Positions 14,494 through 22,181 of a DNA stretch of 22,193 bases are shown piece by piece. The notes under the pieces were generated by a model, which did no database searches, was not told the DNA's origin, and saw nothing but the letters and a program-made list of their open reading frames with translations. The DNA lies in contig DAIORV010000025.1 in the NCBI GenBank assembly GCA_036752825.1, positions 1 to 22,193 of the forward strand. The letters are read 5' to 3'. The DNA is from UBA5177 sp002413265 (GTDB taxonomy: Bacteria > Chloroflexota > UBA5177). How positions within the stretch are numbered: position 1 is the stretch's first letter; each line of letters opens with the position of its first letter. Position numbers and translations under genes: made by a program.

Positions 14494-15921
14494 TTAGGCT
14501 TTTTCGGCCTTCTCGCGTGCGTGATCAATCGTGCCTACGTACAGAAAGGCTGACTCCGGCAAATCGTCGCACTTGCCGTCGAGGATCTCCTGGAACCCGC
14601 GCACGGTTTCCTTAATCGGAACGTACTGACCGGCGGTCCCCGTAAACCTCTCCGCGACGAACATAGGTTGTGACATGAAACGCTCGATTTTCCGGGCCCG
14701 AGTCACGGTTAGCTTATCCTCGTCGCTTAGCTCGTCCATGCCAAGGATCGCGATGATGTCCTGAAGCTCTCGGTAGCGCTGCAAGACGCGCTGCACGCCT
14801 CGGGCGGCGTCGTAGTGGTCCTGACCCACGATGCGCGGGTCAAGGATGGTCGATGTTGATGCAAGTGGATCGATCGCGGGGTAGATGCCTTTCTCGACGA
14901 TCGCACGCTCCAGGGCCAGCGTGGAGTCGAGATGCGCGAACACAGTTGCCGGTGCCGGATCCGTGTAGTCATCAGCGGGCACGTACACTGCCTGGAACGA
15001 GGTGACGGAGCCCTTGTTCGTGGACGTGATGCGCTCTTGCAGCTCGCCCATGTCGGTTCCTAGCGTCGGCTGGTAACCGACCGCCGACGGCATGCGCCCC
15101 AAGAGGACCGACACCTCTGATGCTGCCTGGGCGAAGCGAAAGATATTGTCGATGAAGAGCAAGACGTCCTTGCCTTCGGAATCGCGGAAATACTCGGCCA
15201 TGGTCAGGCCGGTGAGGCCCACCCGCATCCGGGCTCCCGGTGGCTCGTTCATCTGACCGAACACGAACGCCGTTTTTTCGATGACGCCGGAAGCCTTCAT
15301 CTCGAGCCAGAGATCGTTTCCTTCTCGAGTCCGCTCCCCCACACCGGCGAATACCGAGAAACCTCCGTGCTCTGATGCGATGTTTCGGATCAGCTCCTGG
15401 ATAATCACGGTTTTTCCGGTGCCGGCTCCGCCGAACACGCCAACCTTCCCGCCTCTCGAAAACGGAGCCACCAGGTCGATCACTTTCATGCCTGTCTCGA
15501 AGACCTCAGGTGTGGTAGTCAACTCGTTGAAGGCGGGCGGGTCGCGGTGGATGGGAAGTTCTTCCTTGGCATCAACGGGCCCGAGTCCGTCAACCGGGCG
15601 CCCGACTACATTGAAGACCCTGCCCAGCACTTCGGGTCCGACCGGCACGCTTATGGGTGCGCCTGTATTGCGCACTTCCATTCCTCTCGCGAGTCCCTCC
15701 GTGGGACCCATGGAAACCGTGCGTACCCAGTTGTTCCCCAGGGATTGCTCAACTTCGAGCGTAATGGGAGTGCCGTCTGTAGGGATCTCCAGCGCTGTAA
15801 AAATGTCTGGAACCTCGCCTTCGGCGAATTCGACGTCGACCACCGGACCTGTGATCTGAACGATGCTGCCCCGCGATCGGGCGGCGTCTGGGGCATCCGT
15901 CTTCTCGGGGGCTTGCGCCAT
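14494..15921 (-). CDS. atpD: F1 ATP synthase beta subunit (catalytic)
   Basis: Beta holds the three catalytic sites. In 475 residues it has the Walker A GGAGTGKT (164-171), the catalytic glutamate in GERTREG (Glu196), the Walker B LLFIDN (255-260), the SEVSVLLGRMPSAVGYQPTL stretch and the DELSEED-type loop as DELSDED (397-403), the contact point for epsilon control. The first 16 residues are a variable polar extension. The start is ATG at 15921, with GGAGG eight bases upstream. It lies between atpG, 66 bases upstream, and atpC. Confidence 0.99.
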   Translation of the reverse strand: MAQAPEKTDAPDAARSRGSIVQITGPVVDVEFAEGEVPDIFTALEIPTDGTPITLEVEQSLGNNWVRTVSMGPTEGLARGMEVRNTGAPISVPVGPEVLGRVFNVVGRPVDGLGPVDAKEELPIHRDPPAFNELTTTPEVFETGMKVIDLVAPFSRGGKVGVFGGAGTGKTVIIQELIRNIASEHGGFSVFAGVGERTREGNDLWLEMKASGVIEKTAFVFGQMNEPPGARMRVGLTGLTMAEYFRDSEGKDVLLFIDNIFRFAQAASEVSVLLGRMPSAVGYQPTLGTDMGELQERITSTNKGSVTSFQAVYVPADDYTDPAPATVFAHLDSTLALERAIVEKGIYPAIDPLASTSTILDPRIVGQDHYDAARGVQRVLQRYRELQDIIAILGMDELSDEDKLTVTRARKIERFMSQPMFVAERFTGTAGQYVPIKETVRGFQEILDGKCDDLPESAFLYVGTIDHAREKAEKA

Positions 15922-15987
15922 TGGTGTTTCCTCCGTGTCGTGTGGGAAGGCCCGCCGCGACAGCCGCGTGCGGGACGTGAGAGTCAG

Positions 15988-16848
15988 CTAGCCTGTTCGA
16001 AGTGCTTCTGCGGCGCCGCTGATCTCGGCAATTTCCTTGGTAATCTCCGCTTGGCGAGCTTTGTTTGCGAGCAACGATAAGTCCTTGATGAGGTCGAGCG
16101 CGTTTTCCGTGGCATTGCTCATGGCGATCATGCGAGCACTGTGTTCACTGGCAAGCGACTCGAGCAGGGCCTGATAGATCGAAAACTCGACGTAGCGGGG
16201 CAGTAACAACGATAGAACTTCTTCGGGGTTGTCGGGCTCGAAATCCCAGTTGCCACTGATGTTCTCATCCTTCTCAGGTGGCACCACTGGGAGCAGCTGC
16301 TCCGTCTGCGGCCGCTGTCGCAGAGTGGAGATAAATTTCGTGTAGACGAGGTAGACGATATCGGCCTTGCCCTCTTGGAAATCGTCGAGCACCTGCTGCG
16401 CCACGGGGCCTACTTTGTCGGCGCCCGGAGCGTCTCCTAGCTTTGTGAATTCGGATATGAGGTCGAAGTGGGACCGTACCGCGAAGTCGCGTCCCTTCTT
16501 CCCTACAGCAACTATCCGCGGATTTCCTTCGTGCTTGTTCTTGGTGCGGGTGGTCTCGCGATTGAGGTTGGTTACCAGGCCCCCAGCCAGGCCTCCGTCT
16601 GGAGAAATCGTGACGATCTCAATAGCCTTCACGTCTCGTTGCGCCAGCAGTGGATGAGCCTGCACTCCCGGTCGCCCGCCCACATCGGCAACAATACCGC
16701 GGAGCTGTTCCGCGTACGGTCGGGACTGTTGCACTCTCTGCTGCGCGCGCCGCATCTTCGCGGCAGACACCATCTGCATGGCCTTGGTGATCTGGGCCAT
16801 GCTCCGCGTGCTCTTGATGCGCCGCTTGATTTCGCGCCGAGTTGCCAC
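15988..16848 (-). CDS. atpG: F1 ATP synthase gamma subunit
   Basis: Gamma is the rotating shaft inside the alpha3beta3 ring. The 286-residue protein has the N-terminal coil IKSTRSMAQITKAMQMVSAA and the C-terminal coil SARMIAMSNATENALDLIKD with the KARQAEITKEIAEI end, which are the two conserved regions. The core motif, normally close to DRGLCGG, reads SPDGGLAGG at about 82-90, so the usual arginine is glycine. The start is GTG at 16848, with AGGA eight bases upstream. It is 26 bases downstream of atpA and 66 bases upstream of atpD. Confidence 0.98.
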   Translation of the reverse strand: MATRREIKRRIKSTRSMAQITKAMQMVSAAKMRRAQQRVQQSRPYAEQLRGIVADVGGRPGVQAHPLLAQRDVKAIEIVTISPDGGLAGGLVTNLNRETTRTKNKHEGNPRIVAVGKKGRDFAVRSHFDLISEFTKLGDAPGADKVGPVAQQVLDDFQEGKADIVYLVYTKFISTLRQRPQTEQLLPVVPPEKDENISGNWDFEPDNPEEVLSLLLPRYVEFSIYQALLESLASEHSARMIAMSNATENALDLIKDLSLLANKARQAEITKEIAEISGAAEALRTG

Positions 16849-16874
16849 GTGGAAGTTCCTTTTGGGTTTCTAGA

Positions 16875-18416
16875 TCAGGTCTGCGTGAACTGAGACGAAG
16901 CCTTGAACTCGTTGACTGCCTCCGTCAATGCCGTTTCGGTTTCATCGGTTATCTGCAGATCGCGATTGATGGCTTCGATGAGCTCGCCGTGGCTCGCACT
17001 GATGAAGCGCTGAAGCTGCCCTTCGAAGTCGACGATGCGATTCACGGGAATGTCGTCGAGCAGGCCGCGCGAGAGGGCAAAGAGGATAGTCACTTCCTGG
17101 GCCATCGTTAATGGCTGGTTTTCCGGCTGCTTCAGCACTTCGGTGGCTCGCTGACCCCTTTCTAGGCGAGATCTGGTCCCCGGATCGAGATCCGATCCAA
17201 ATTGGGCAAATGCGGCAAGCTCTCGATATTGGGCGAGGTCGAGCCGGAGCGAGCCGGCAACTTGCCGCATTGCCTTGCGCTGTGCGTCGCCGCCAACTCG
17301 GGAGACCGAAAGCCCGGAATTCACCGCCGGCCTGACCCCCGCGTAGAACAAGTCTGACTCCAGGAATATCTGTCCGTCGGTGATGGAGATGACGTTAGTC
17401 GGAATGTATGCCGCGATGTCACCTGCCTGCGTCTCGATGACTGGCAAGGCAGTGAGCGAACCACCTCCATGGTCGTCGTCCATCTTGGCGGCCCGCTCGA
17501 GCAGACGGGAGTGCAGGTAGAACACGTCTCCCGGATAGGCCTCTCGTCCCGGTGGGCGTCGTAGAAGAAGGGAGAGCTGCCGGTAAGCCCAGGCGTGCTT
17601 CGATAGATCATCGTAGATGACGAGAACGTCCTTGCCGTTCTCCATCCACTCCTCTCCCATGGCGCACCCGGCGAAGGGGGCCAGCCACTGCAAGGCCGCG
17701 GACGTGGAAGCACCGGCGGTGACGATCGTCGTCCACTCCATGGCACCGTGCTTTTCGAGGGTCGCAGCCACGCCGGCAACTTTGGATTCCTTTTGTCCAA
17801 TTGCCACGTAGATGCACAGAAGGTTCTGTCCCTTCTGATTGATGATGGTGTCTATCCCTATAGCGGTCTTGCCGGTCTGGCGGTCGCCGATAATCAGCTC
17901 TCGCTGACCGCGGCCAATCGGAGTCATGGCGTCGATCGCTTTGATGCCGGTCTGCACAGGTGTGTTGACAGGCGAGCGGACGACGACGCCCGGCGCCAAG
18001 CGCTCAACCGGACGAAAGTTCTCGGTCTGGACTGGTCCCTTGGCATCGATGGGTCGGCCCAGCGGATCGACGATTCGTCCCAAGAGGTTGTCGCCAACAG
18101 GAACTTCGACGATCCGGTCGGTGCTCTGTACCTCCGTTCCTTCAGTGATGTCCTCGTACGGGCCGAGCACCACCACTCCGACACTGTCTTCACCAAGGTT
18201 CTGAGCAATGCCGAGAACTGGGCCACCGGTGCTCTCGTCCGTAACCCCCTTGAACTCGACGAGCTCGTTGTATCGGACACCCTGCAGGCCATAGACGTGG
18301 GCGATGCCGTCACCGACATCGATGACCGTACCGACGTTCCGAGCCGTAGCCGTGTCGCCGAAGCTACGGATATGTTGACGAATGATCTCTTCGATCTGAT
18401 CGGCTCCAACGGCCAT
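16875..18416 (-). CDS. atpA: F1 ATP synthase alpha subunit
   Basis: Alpha alternates with beta in the F1 head and binds non-catalytic nucleotide. In 513 residues it shows the Walker A GDRQTGKT (177-184), Walker B VLVIYDDLSK (near 264-273), the LLLRRPPGREAYPGDVFY stretch and the arginine finger in SVSRVGG (Arg373, matching the E. coli number). HAWAYRQ replaces the common QAVAYRQ after the Walker B loop. The start is ATG at 18416 with an A- and G-rich leader (AAGGGGAAAAGAG) but no well-spaced ribosome-binding site; atpH ends 44 bases upstream. Confidence 0.99.
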   Translation of the reverse strand: MAVGADQIEEIIRQHIRSFGDTATARNVGTVIDVGDGIAHVYGLQGVRYNELVEFKGVTDESTGGPVLGIAQNLGEDSVGVVVLGPYEDITEGTEVQSTDRIVEVPVGDNLLGRIVDPLGRPIDAKGPVQTENFRPVERLAPGVVVRSPVNTPVQTGIKAIDAMTPIGRGQRELIIGDRQTGKTAIGIDTIINQKGQNLLCIYVAIGQKESKVAGVAATLEKHGAMEWTTIVTAGASTSAALQWLAPFAGCAMGEEWMENGKDVLVIYDDLSKHAWAYRQLSLLLRRPPGREAYPGDVFYLHSRLLERAAKMDDDHGGGSLTALPVIETQAGDIAAYIPTNVISITDGQIFLESDLFYAGVRPAVNSGLSVSRVGGDAQRKAMRQVAGSLRLDLAQYRELAAFAQFGSDLDPGTRSRLERGQRATEVLKQPENQPLTMAQEVTILFALSRGLLDDIPVNRIVDFEGQLQRFISASHGELIEAINRDLQITDETETALTEAVNEFKASSQFTQT

Positions 18417-18460
18417 GTTTTTCTCTTTTCCCCTTACTCTTGGCGTCCCGGCAGAAATGC

Positions 18461-18994
18461 CTAGACCGCCAGCTCCTGCCGCAAACGCTGCAGCCGCGTT
18501 GCCACGCTCGCGTCGTACACCTGGTCCCCAATTCGAACCACGATGCCGCCCAGGAGCGCGGGATCCACATCCATATGGACCTGGACTTCTTTGCCGAGAC
18601 TCGAGCCGAGCTCTCGCGAGATTTGTGAGCTCTCCTCTTCCGCGGTTTGCCGGGCGACGGTCACATACGCCTCCGTCACCCCGCGCGCTTCACGCTCAAG
18701 ACGCGCAAACTCGTCGAGGATCGGTGGGAGCAGATGAAATCTCTGACGAGTGACCAGCTCTCGAAGCAGGTTCAACACGTGCGGATGGAGATCACCGAAC
18801 AGGACGCCGAGTGCTTCCAGCTTCTCCTCGTGTGAGTAATTGGGATCTCGGAAGTAGTCCCGGATCTCGCTTTCCTGCTGCACGCGCTCCGATACGGCGT
18901 GCAACTGGGAAAGCCACTCCTCAACGTTTTCGTCCTCAGTCGCGACATCGTAGGCTGCTTCGGCGTAGCGTCGCACGATCGATGACGGTCTCAC
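18461..18994 (-). CDS. atpH: F1 ATP synthase delta subunit
   Basis: Delta links the peripheral stalk to the top of F1. The 177-residue protein has the family order: an N-terminal helical bundle (IVRRYAEAAYDVA, then NYSHEEKLEALGVLF and HVLNLLRELVTRQRF) and the C-terminal segment QVHMDVDPALLGGIVVRIGD followed by YDASVATRLQRLRQEL. The start is GTG at 18994, overlapping the stop of the second b subunit gene as GTGA, so the two are probably translationally coupled. It is a separate protein of normal length, not the b-delta fusion seen in mycobacteria. Confidence 0.97.
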   Translation of the reverse strand: MRPSSIVRRYAEAAYDVATEDENVEEWLSQLHAVSERVQQESEIRDYFRDPNYSHEEKLEALGVLFGDLHPHVLNLLRELVTRQRFHLLPPILDEFARLEREARGVTEAYVTVARQTAEEESSQISRELGSSLGKEVQVHMDVDPALLGGIVVRIGDQVYDASVATRLQRLRQELAV

Positions 18995-19524
18995 TGGTTT
19001 TCTCGCATTTCTCGCAGAGAGCGATCGATCAAATCTCTGTCCGTTGAGTGATCAAGGTTGCCGGAAATGACCTGGCTTGCGGCATCCACGACGATATCTG
19101 CCGCGCGACGCTGAAGGGCAAGAATGGCTCTGGATTTTTCCTGCTCGATTTCAGCGGAGGCCTGCGAGGACACGCGTGCCGCCTCTTCGTCGGCCCTCTG
19201 CACGATCTCATTTCGAATTGCCTCGCTAGTGCGCTCCGCGCCCGAAACGATCCGATCTGCCTCTTTGCCCGCATTGTCGACGTCCTCCTGGGTTTGTTTC
19301 CTCAGCCGTTCCGCTTCCTGGCGGCTGCGTTCCGCGGCCCGCAGCTGCTCGTCGATCTGCTCTCTGCGGGCATCGAGTACTGCCCCGAGCGTCTCTCCGA
19401 TCGTTTTGCCTCCCAAAAAGCCAGGGTGCCAGCGCAGGAAGAGGACGACGAGTATGACGATCGCGACGATCTGGGCGGCCCACCAGAACGGGTAATTGTT
19501 TGCCAAAACGGAAGCGATGATCAT
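18991..19524 (-). CDS. atpF: Fo ATP synthase second b-type subunit (b')
   Basis: This is a second peripheral-stalk subunit: one N-terminal membrane segment (about residues 9-31, NYPFWWAAQIVAIVILVVLFLRW) and a long charged helix rich in Glu, Arg, Ala and Gln (EQLRAAERSRQEAERLRKQ and onward), 177 residues in all. The sequence is clearly different from the b gene just upstream, so it is not a recent duplication. The start is ATG at 19524, four bases after the stop of the first b gene. Two unlike b subunits normally pair as a heterodimer in cyanobacteria and some other lineages. Which of the two is formally b or b' cannot be settled by eye. Confidence 0.92.
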   Translation of the reverse strand: MIIASVLANNYPFWWAAQIVAIVILVVLFLRWHPGFLGGKTIGETLGAVLDARREQIDEQLRAAERSRQEAERLRKQTQEDVDNAGKEADRIVSGAERTSEAIRNEIVQRADEEAARVSSQASAEIEQEKSRAILALQRRAADIVVDAASQVISGNLDHSTDRDLIDRSLREMRENQ

Positions 19525-19528
19525 GTCG

Positions 19529-20023
19529 CTAGCTCAACCCTTCCCTCTCCACCACGGAGGCAGCTAGCTCCCTTACCTCAGGTTTGTCGAAGCTCTGGCC
19601 AGTCACGCGCGTCGCAGCTAGCAGCGCGAGATCCACGACCCGCCGCCGCAAACCGGACGCGACTTCTTCGCGTTCCCTCTTGATCTCGGCTCGCGCCTGA
19701 TCGAGCAGTCTTCGGAATTCCGCGGTGGCCGCGGCGAGCTTCTCATCCCTGACTCGATTTCCCTCTTCGGTAGCGCGGTCGATTTCGGTCTGGGCGGTCC
19801 GGCGCGCTTCGCTCAGAAGCCGCTTCACCTCTTCCCTGGCACGCTCCACGTCTTCGTGGCTGCTGCTTGACGCGTTCAAGCCCTCTCGAATCAAGCTATC
19901 TCGCTCGGTCCACGCCCTCCGAATTGGATCGAAAAGCAGGCGCTCCATCGTGAAGACTGTCATCAGGAAGATGACGAGCTCCACGACCAGAGTCGGGATG
20001 CTGATGCTGACAGGGCCGAGCAT
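19529..20023 (-). CDS. atpF: Fo ATP synthase b-type subunit
   Basis: The peripheral stalk holds F1 still while the rotor turns. The 164-residue protein has one membrane segment near residues 8-26 (SIPTLVVELVIFLMTVFTM), the FDPIRRAWTERDSLIREGL neck, and a long coiled-coil helix with REEVKRLLSEARRTAQTEI, finishing with ATRVTGQSFDKPEVRELAAS. The length is normal. It follows the c-subunit gene by six bases and precedes the second b gene by four. The PTLVVELVIF and FDPI segments resemble the b/b' proteins of other bacteria with two stalk genes. Confidence 0.95.
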   Translation of the reverse strand: MLGPVSISIPTLVVELVIFLMTVFTMERLLFDPIRRAWTERDSLIREGLNASSSSHEDVERAREEVKRLLSEARRTAQTEIDRATEEGNRVRDEKLAAATAEFRRLLDQARAEIKREREEVASGLRRRVVDLALLAATRVTGQSFDKPEVRELAASVVEREGLS

Positions 20024-20029
20024 TGAGGT

Positions 20030-20308
20030 CTAGGGCTTCCCGAACAGCACGACCAAGCCGAACACCAAGGCGATGACGGCGTACGCCTCGATGAGGCCCA
20101 CGCCGATGAACATCCAGGTTGTAAGGAGCCCTCGCGCCTCTGGCTGGCGAGCCAGGCCGGCGACGAGCTGTGAGGTCACGAGACCGTCTCCGACGCCGGC
20201 TCCAATGGCGCCTCCACCGATCATCAGACCGGCTCCTATGTAAGCGCCCATTGCGGTAGTTGCCGCCGGACCGGTGGTTGCTGCGGCGAGCGTGAGCAAG
20301 TCGAGCAT
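20030..20308 (-). CDS. atpE: Fo ATP synthase c subunit (rotor ring)
   Basis: The c ring turns as protons cross the membrane. The 92-residue hairpin has helix 1 with the glycine-rich GGGAIGAGVGDG (about 31-42), the polar loop ARQPE (53-57) and helix 2 with the ion-binding Glu74 in GLIEAYAV. The serine and threonine that follow the glutamate in sodium-binding c subunits are absent, so proton coupling is expected. Asp41 in helix 1 sits at the place of the GVGQG glutamine of sodium-type rings and matches the mycobacterial GIGDG aspartate. The start is ATG at 20308, with GGGAGG six bases upstream. Confidence 0.97.
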   Translation of the reverse strand: MLDLLTLAAATTGPAATTAMGAYIGAGLMIGGGAIGAGVGDGLVTSQLVAGLARQPEARGLLTTWMFIGVGLIEAYAVIALVFGLVVLFGKP

Positions 20309-20336
20309 CTACTGCCTCCCTTTGAAGAGCTTGAGC

Positions 20337-21104
20337 TTAGTGTTCGTGAACTGGTTCGCTTGCGATGGCCATGTACGCGATCGTTAGAACCGTGAATATG
20401 AACGCCTGAATGGTCCCGACAAACACTCCGTACGCCACAAAGATCGTGTTCCAGATGGCTGTGACCGGAGCACCGACACCGGGCGCCAGCAAATAAGCCC
20501 AGACGATAAGTAGGACCTCGCCCGCCAGGATGTTGCCGAAGAGTCGGAAGGAGAGCGTTAGCGGGCGCGAGAGCTCATTGACGATGGCGAGTATGAACGA
20601 GATCGGGTTGAGGATCCAGCCCGCGGGGAACCACGAGTTCGTCCAGTAGTGCCCCTTTAGATACGACAAACCGCTCGTACCGATGTAGCGCGCGTGCAGC
20701 AGGATGAAAACCAGAATGGCAAGCGCGAAGGTCGCGTTCACGTCGGAGGTCGGCGAGTGGAGGTAGACCGGAACAGGGATCAGGCCGAGTAAGTTTGCGA
20801 TCCAGATGAAGAAGAAGAGAGTGAGAGCGATGCTGGCAATTCTTCCCGGATCACGCCCGAGGTTCTCTTCGATGATGCCGTTGAGGAATTGAATGATGCT
20901 TTCGACGGCGTTTTGAACGCGGTTCGGAGGGCCCGAGGTGATGTTCATTCGAACGTATATCGCCAACACCAGGAGGATACCGACCGTCAATAGGCTCAGA
21001 AGAACCGTGTCCAGATGCAGGTTCATGACGCTGTTCTTCGAGCCCAGGATCCAGTGATCGCCGATGGGAAGCGTCACTCCAATCAGGCTTGTCAAGGGAT
21101 TCAT
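20337..21104 (-). CDS. atpB: Fo ATP synthase a subunit
   Basis: Subunit a forms the two proton half-channels beside the c ring. The 255-residue membrane protein has several hydrophobic helices, and the essential arginine is Arg187 in RPLTLSFRLFGNILAGE. Other family segments are VESIIQFLNGIIEENLG after helix 1 and NLLGLIPVP. The C-terminal helix YGVFVGTIQAFIFTVLTIAY ends with an EPVHEH tail. The start is ATG at 21104, overlapping the stop of the AtpI-like gene as ATGA. atpE begins 28 bases downstream. Confidence 0.98.
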   Translation of the reverse strand: MNPLTSLIGVTLPIGDHWILGSKNSVMNLHLDTVLLSLLTVGILLVLAIYVRMNITSGPPNRVQNAVESIIQFLNGIIEENLGRDPGRIASIALTLFFFIWIANLLGLIPVPVYLHSPTSDVNATFALAILVFILLHARYIGTSGLSYLKGHYWTNSWFPAGWILNPISFILAIVNELSRPLTLSFRLFGNILAGEVLLIVWAYLLAPGVGAPVTAIWNTIFVAYGVFVGTIQAFIFTVLTIAYMAIASEPVHEH

Positions 21105-21499
21105 GCTGCCTTCTCCACTCCCACGGTCCTGGCATACGAGAAGTAGAAGGCCCCGAGGATGGCCATTTGCGTCACGACGAACCCTGCAGCAGAGGCGACG
21201 GCCATGGCTAGTGAAAAGCGAACGAGAACAACCGTCACCAGGCCAATAACGGTTGCGGTGAGCAGCAGTCCTACCTGCATCACGAGGAGCGCTCGACCGA
21301 GATCACCGGTATCGGCCGCAAGTTCCACGCGACGCGACAACATTATTCCGTTGGCAAAAGCCAGAAGAGCTCCCACAGCCATGCCTGCGCCGATCCAGCG
21401 CAGACCAAAGGCGAAAACGATGGCGCCGCTAACAATGACAACGGTGGGAACAAGTGGGTTGACGCGACCGACCACGGCTCGCATATTGAGGACGCGCAT
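21101..21499 (-). CDS. atpI: AtpI-like membrane protein
   Basis: This 132-residue protein has four hydrophobic segments, at about 14-35, 36-54, 70-93 and 95-120, with a short polar linker (SRRVELAADTGDLGRA) between the second and third. The architecture and position ahead of atpB match AtpI/ATP synthase I, proposed to help c-ring assembly. The sequence of the family is weakly conserved, so the name rests mainly on topology and context. The start is ATG at 21499, sharing one base with the stop of the AtpZ-like gene (TGATG), and the end overlaps atpB by four bases, so the three genes are probably translated in a coupled way. Confidence 0.8.
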   Translation of the reverse strand: MRVLNMRAVVGRVNPLVPTVVIVSGAIVFAFGLRWIGAGMAVGALLAFANGIMLSRRVELAADTGDLGRALLVMQVGLLLTATVIGLVTVVLVRFSLAMAVASAAGFVVTQMAILGAFYFSYARTVGVEKAA

Positions 21500-21762
21500 C
21501 AGTCCCCTAACTCCCTCATGGCGAGTTTGTACATAAGGACGAAACTCAGCAGAAAGCCAAGCACTACGCCTGAAATCAGAAACAATGGCGCGGTGTGTGC
21601 GACATGGTCGACTGCGACTCCCAGGCCCAACCCTGCCAGGATGCAGAAAGCAACATACCCACCGATCGTACCGGCCAGAGCCAACCCGCTTCGTTGACGG
21701 CGCTCTGGTTCGGGTGACGTCTGTGGAGACAATCGCCGCCCTTCTCCGAAGAAATCTAACAC
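21499..21762 (-). CDS. atpZ: AtpZ-like small membrane protein
   Basis: The protein has a polar N-terminus and two membrane segments (about 27-54, LALAGTIGGYVAFCILAGLG and onward, and 58-82, LFLISGVVLGFLLSFVLMY). It fits the AtpZ family of short two-helix proteins that often accompany AtpI and may form a cation channel with it. The given start is GTG at 21762 (87 residues), which lacks a ribosome-binding site and lies inside a 12-bp palindrome. The in-frame TTG at 21732 (77 residues) has GAAGGG six bases upstream and is the better start if the promoter at 21754-21782 is real. It is the first gene of the atp operon. Confidence 0.8.
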   Translation of the reverse strand: MLDFFGEGRRLSPQTSPEPERRQRSGLALAGTIGGYVAFCILAGLGLGVAVDHVAHTAPLFLISGVVLGFLLSFVLMYKLAMRELGD

Positions 21763-21782
21763 GTGTTACAAAATCCGGTCAA
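21754..21782 (-). promoter_or_regulatory. Candidate promoter of the atp operon
   Basis: On the minus strand, TTGACC (21777-21782) and TTAGAT (21754-21759) are 17 bases apart. The -35 box is good; the -10 box is weak. Transcription would begin near 21747, which fits an atpZ start at TTG 21732 but not at GTG 21762. Confidence 0.4.
21757..21768. promoter_or_regulatory. 12-bp perfect palindrome over the atp promoter
   Basis: TAACACGTGTTA is self-complementary and overlaps the spacer and the -10 box of the candidate atp promoter, where a repressor would block polymerase. I could not match it to a named regulator; it agrees poorly with the Rex consensus. Confidence 0.4.
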
Positions 21783-21881
21783 AGCTCTGCCCGGCGCCCC
21801 ATATTACGATGAAACCGCGATTTTGGGGGCGCGATCTACTCGTTTTGACGGGTACGGAGGCGGGCCGACCCGCGTCATATC

Positions 21882-22019
21882 ATGGTCGCCAATGTTCTGA
21901 TTGTGGCGGGCACGCTCCTGGCGTCCGCCGCAGGCACCGCGGCTCGCATCGCCGCCAACGGGAGCTGGTTTTGGCTGCTGCTAGCCGTGGGGTTCGGGGT
22001 GCTGTTCGCCGCTTCATAA
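21882..22019 (+). CDS. Possible 45-residue hydrophobic protein
   Basis: An ATG at 21882 opens a frame of 45 codons with MVANVLIVAGTLLASAAG, a short ARIAANG linker and WFWLLLAVGFGVLFAAS, i.e. two hydrophobic stretches with a polar turn, as in small membrane proteins. Against it: no ribosome-binding site (a GGAGG is 21 bases off), no convincing promoter, and no family that I recognise. It fills most of the otherwise gene-free 420-base zone between the atp operon and the gene at the right edge, with which it shares its strand. Confidence 0.35.
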   Translation: MVANVLIVAGTLLASAAGTAARIAANGSWFWLLLAVGFGVLFAAS

Positions 22020-22105
22020 CGACTCCCGCCGGAGGCCGTTCACCGACGGCTCCCGAGAAGCGACAGACATCGTCCCGCTGGGCCCGACGACGAGGCGCAG
22101 CGTGA

Positions 22106-22111
22106 TAGACT
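22106..22111 (+). promoter_or_regulatory. Possible extended -10 box for the right-edge gene
   Basis: TAGACT preceded by TGA gives a TGn extended -10 element (22103-22111). No -35 box is visible 17 bases upstream. Transcription from about 22118 would give a 64-base leader containing the hairpin at 22141-22159. Confidence 0.3.
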
Positions 22112-22140
22112 CCACTAGACAAAAAGTGTGAACAACCAAT

Positions 22141-22159
22141 AGAGGCGCGGTGCGCCTCT
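22141..22159 (+). promoter_or_regulatory. GC hairpin ahead of the right-edge gene
   Basis: AGAGGCGC pairs with GCGCCTCT around a three-base loop and is followed by the T-rich TCGTTCTGTTT. It could be a weak terminator for transcription coming from the left or a leader hairpin; the gene's ribosome-binding site starts 11 bases later. Confidence 0.45.
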
Positions 22160-22181
22160 TCGTTCTGTTTGGAGATTGACG

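Noticed and set aside
21757..21774. Rex (redox) operator ahead of the atp operon
   Set aside because: The left arm starts TTGTAA, but the right arm agrees poorly with TTCACAA; the site is better described only as a palindrome.
21880..22122. 80-residue minus-strand frame upstream of the atp operon
   Set aside because: Arg/Pro/Ala-rich translation without motif or ribosome-binding site; it is a mirror of GC-rich DNA.
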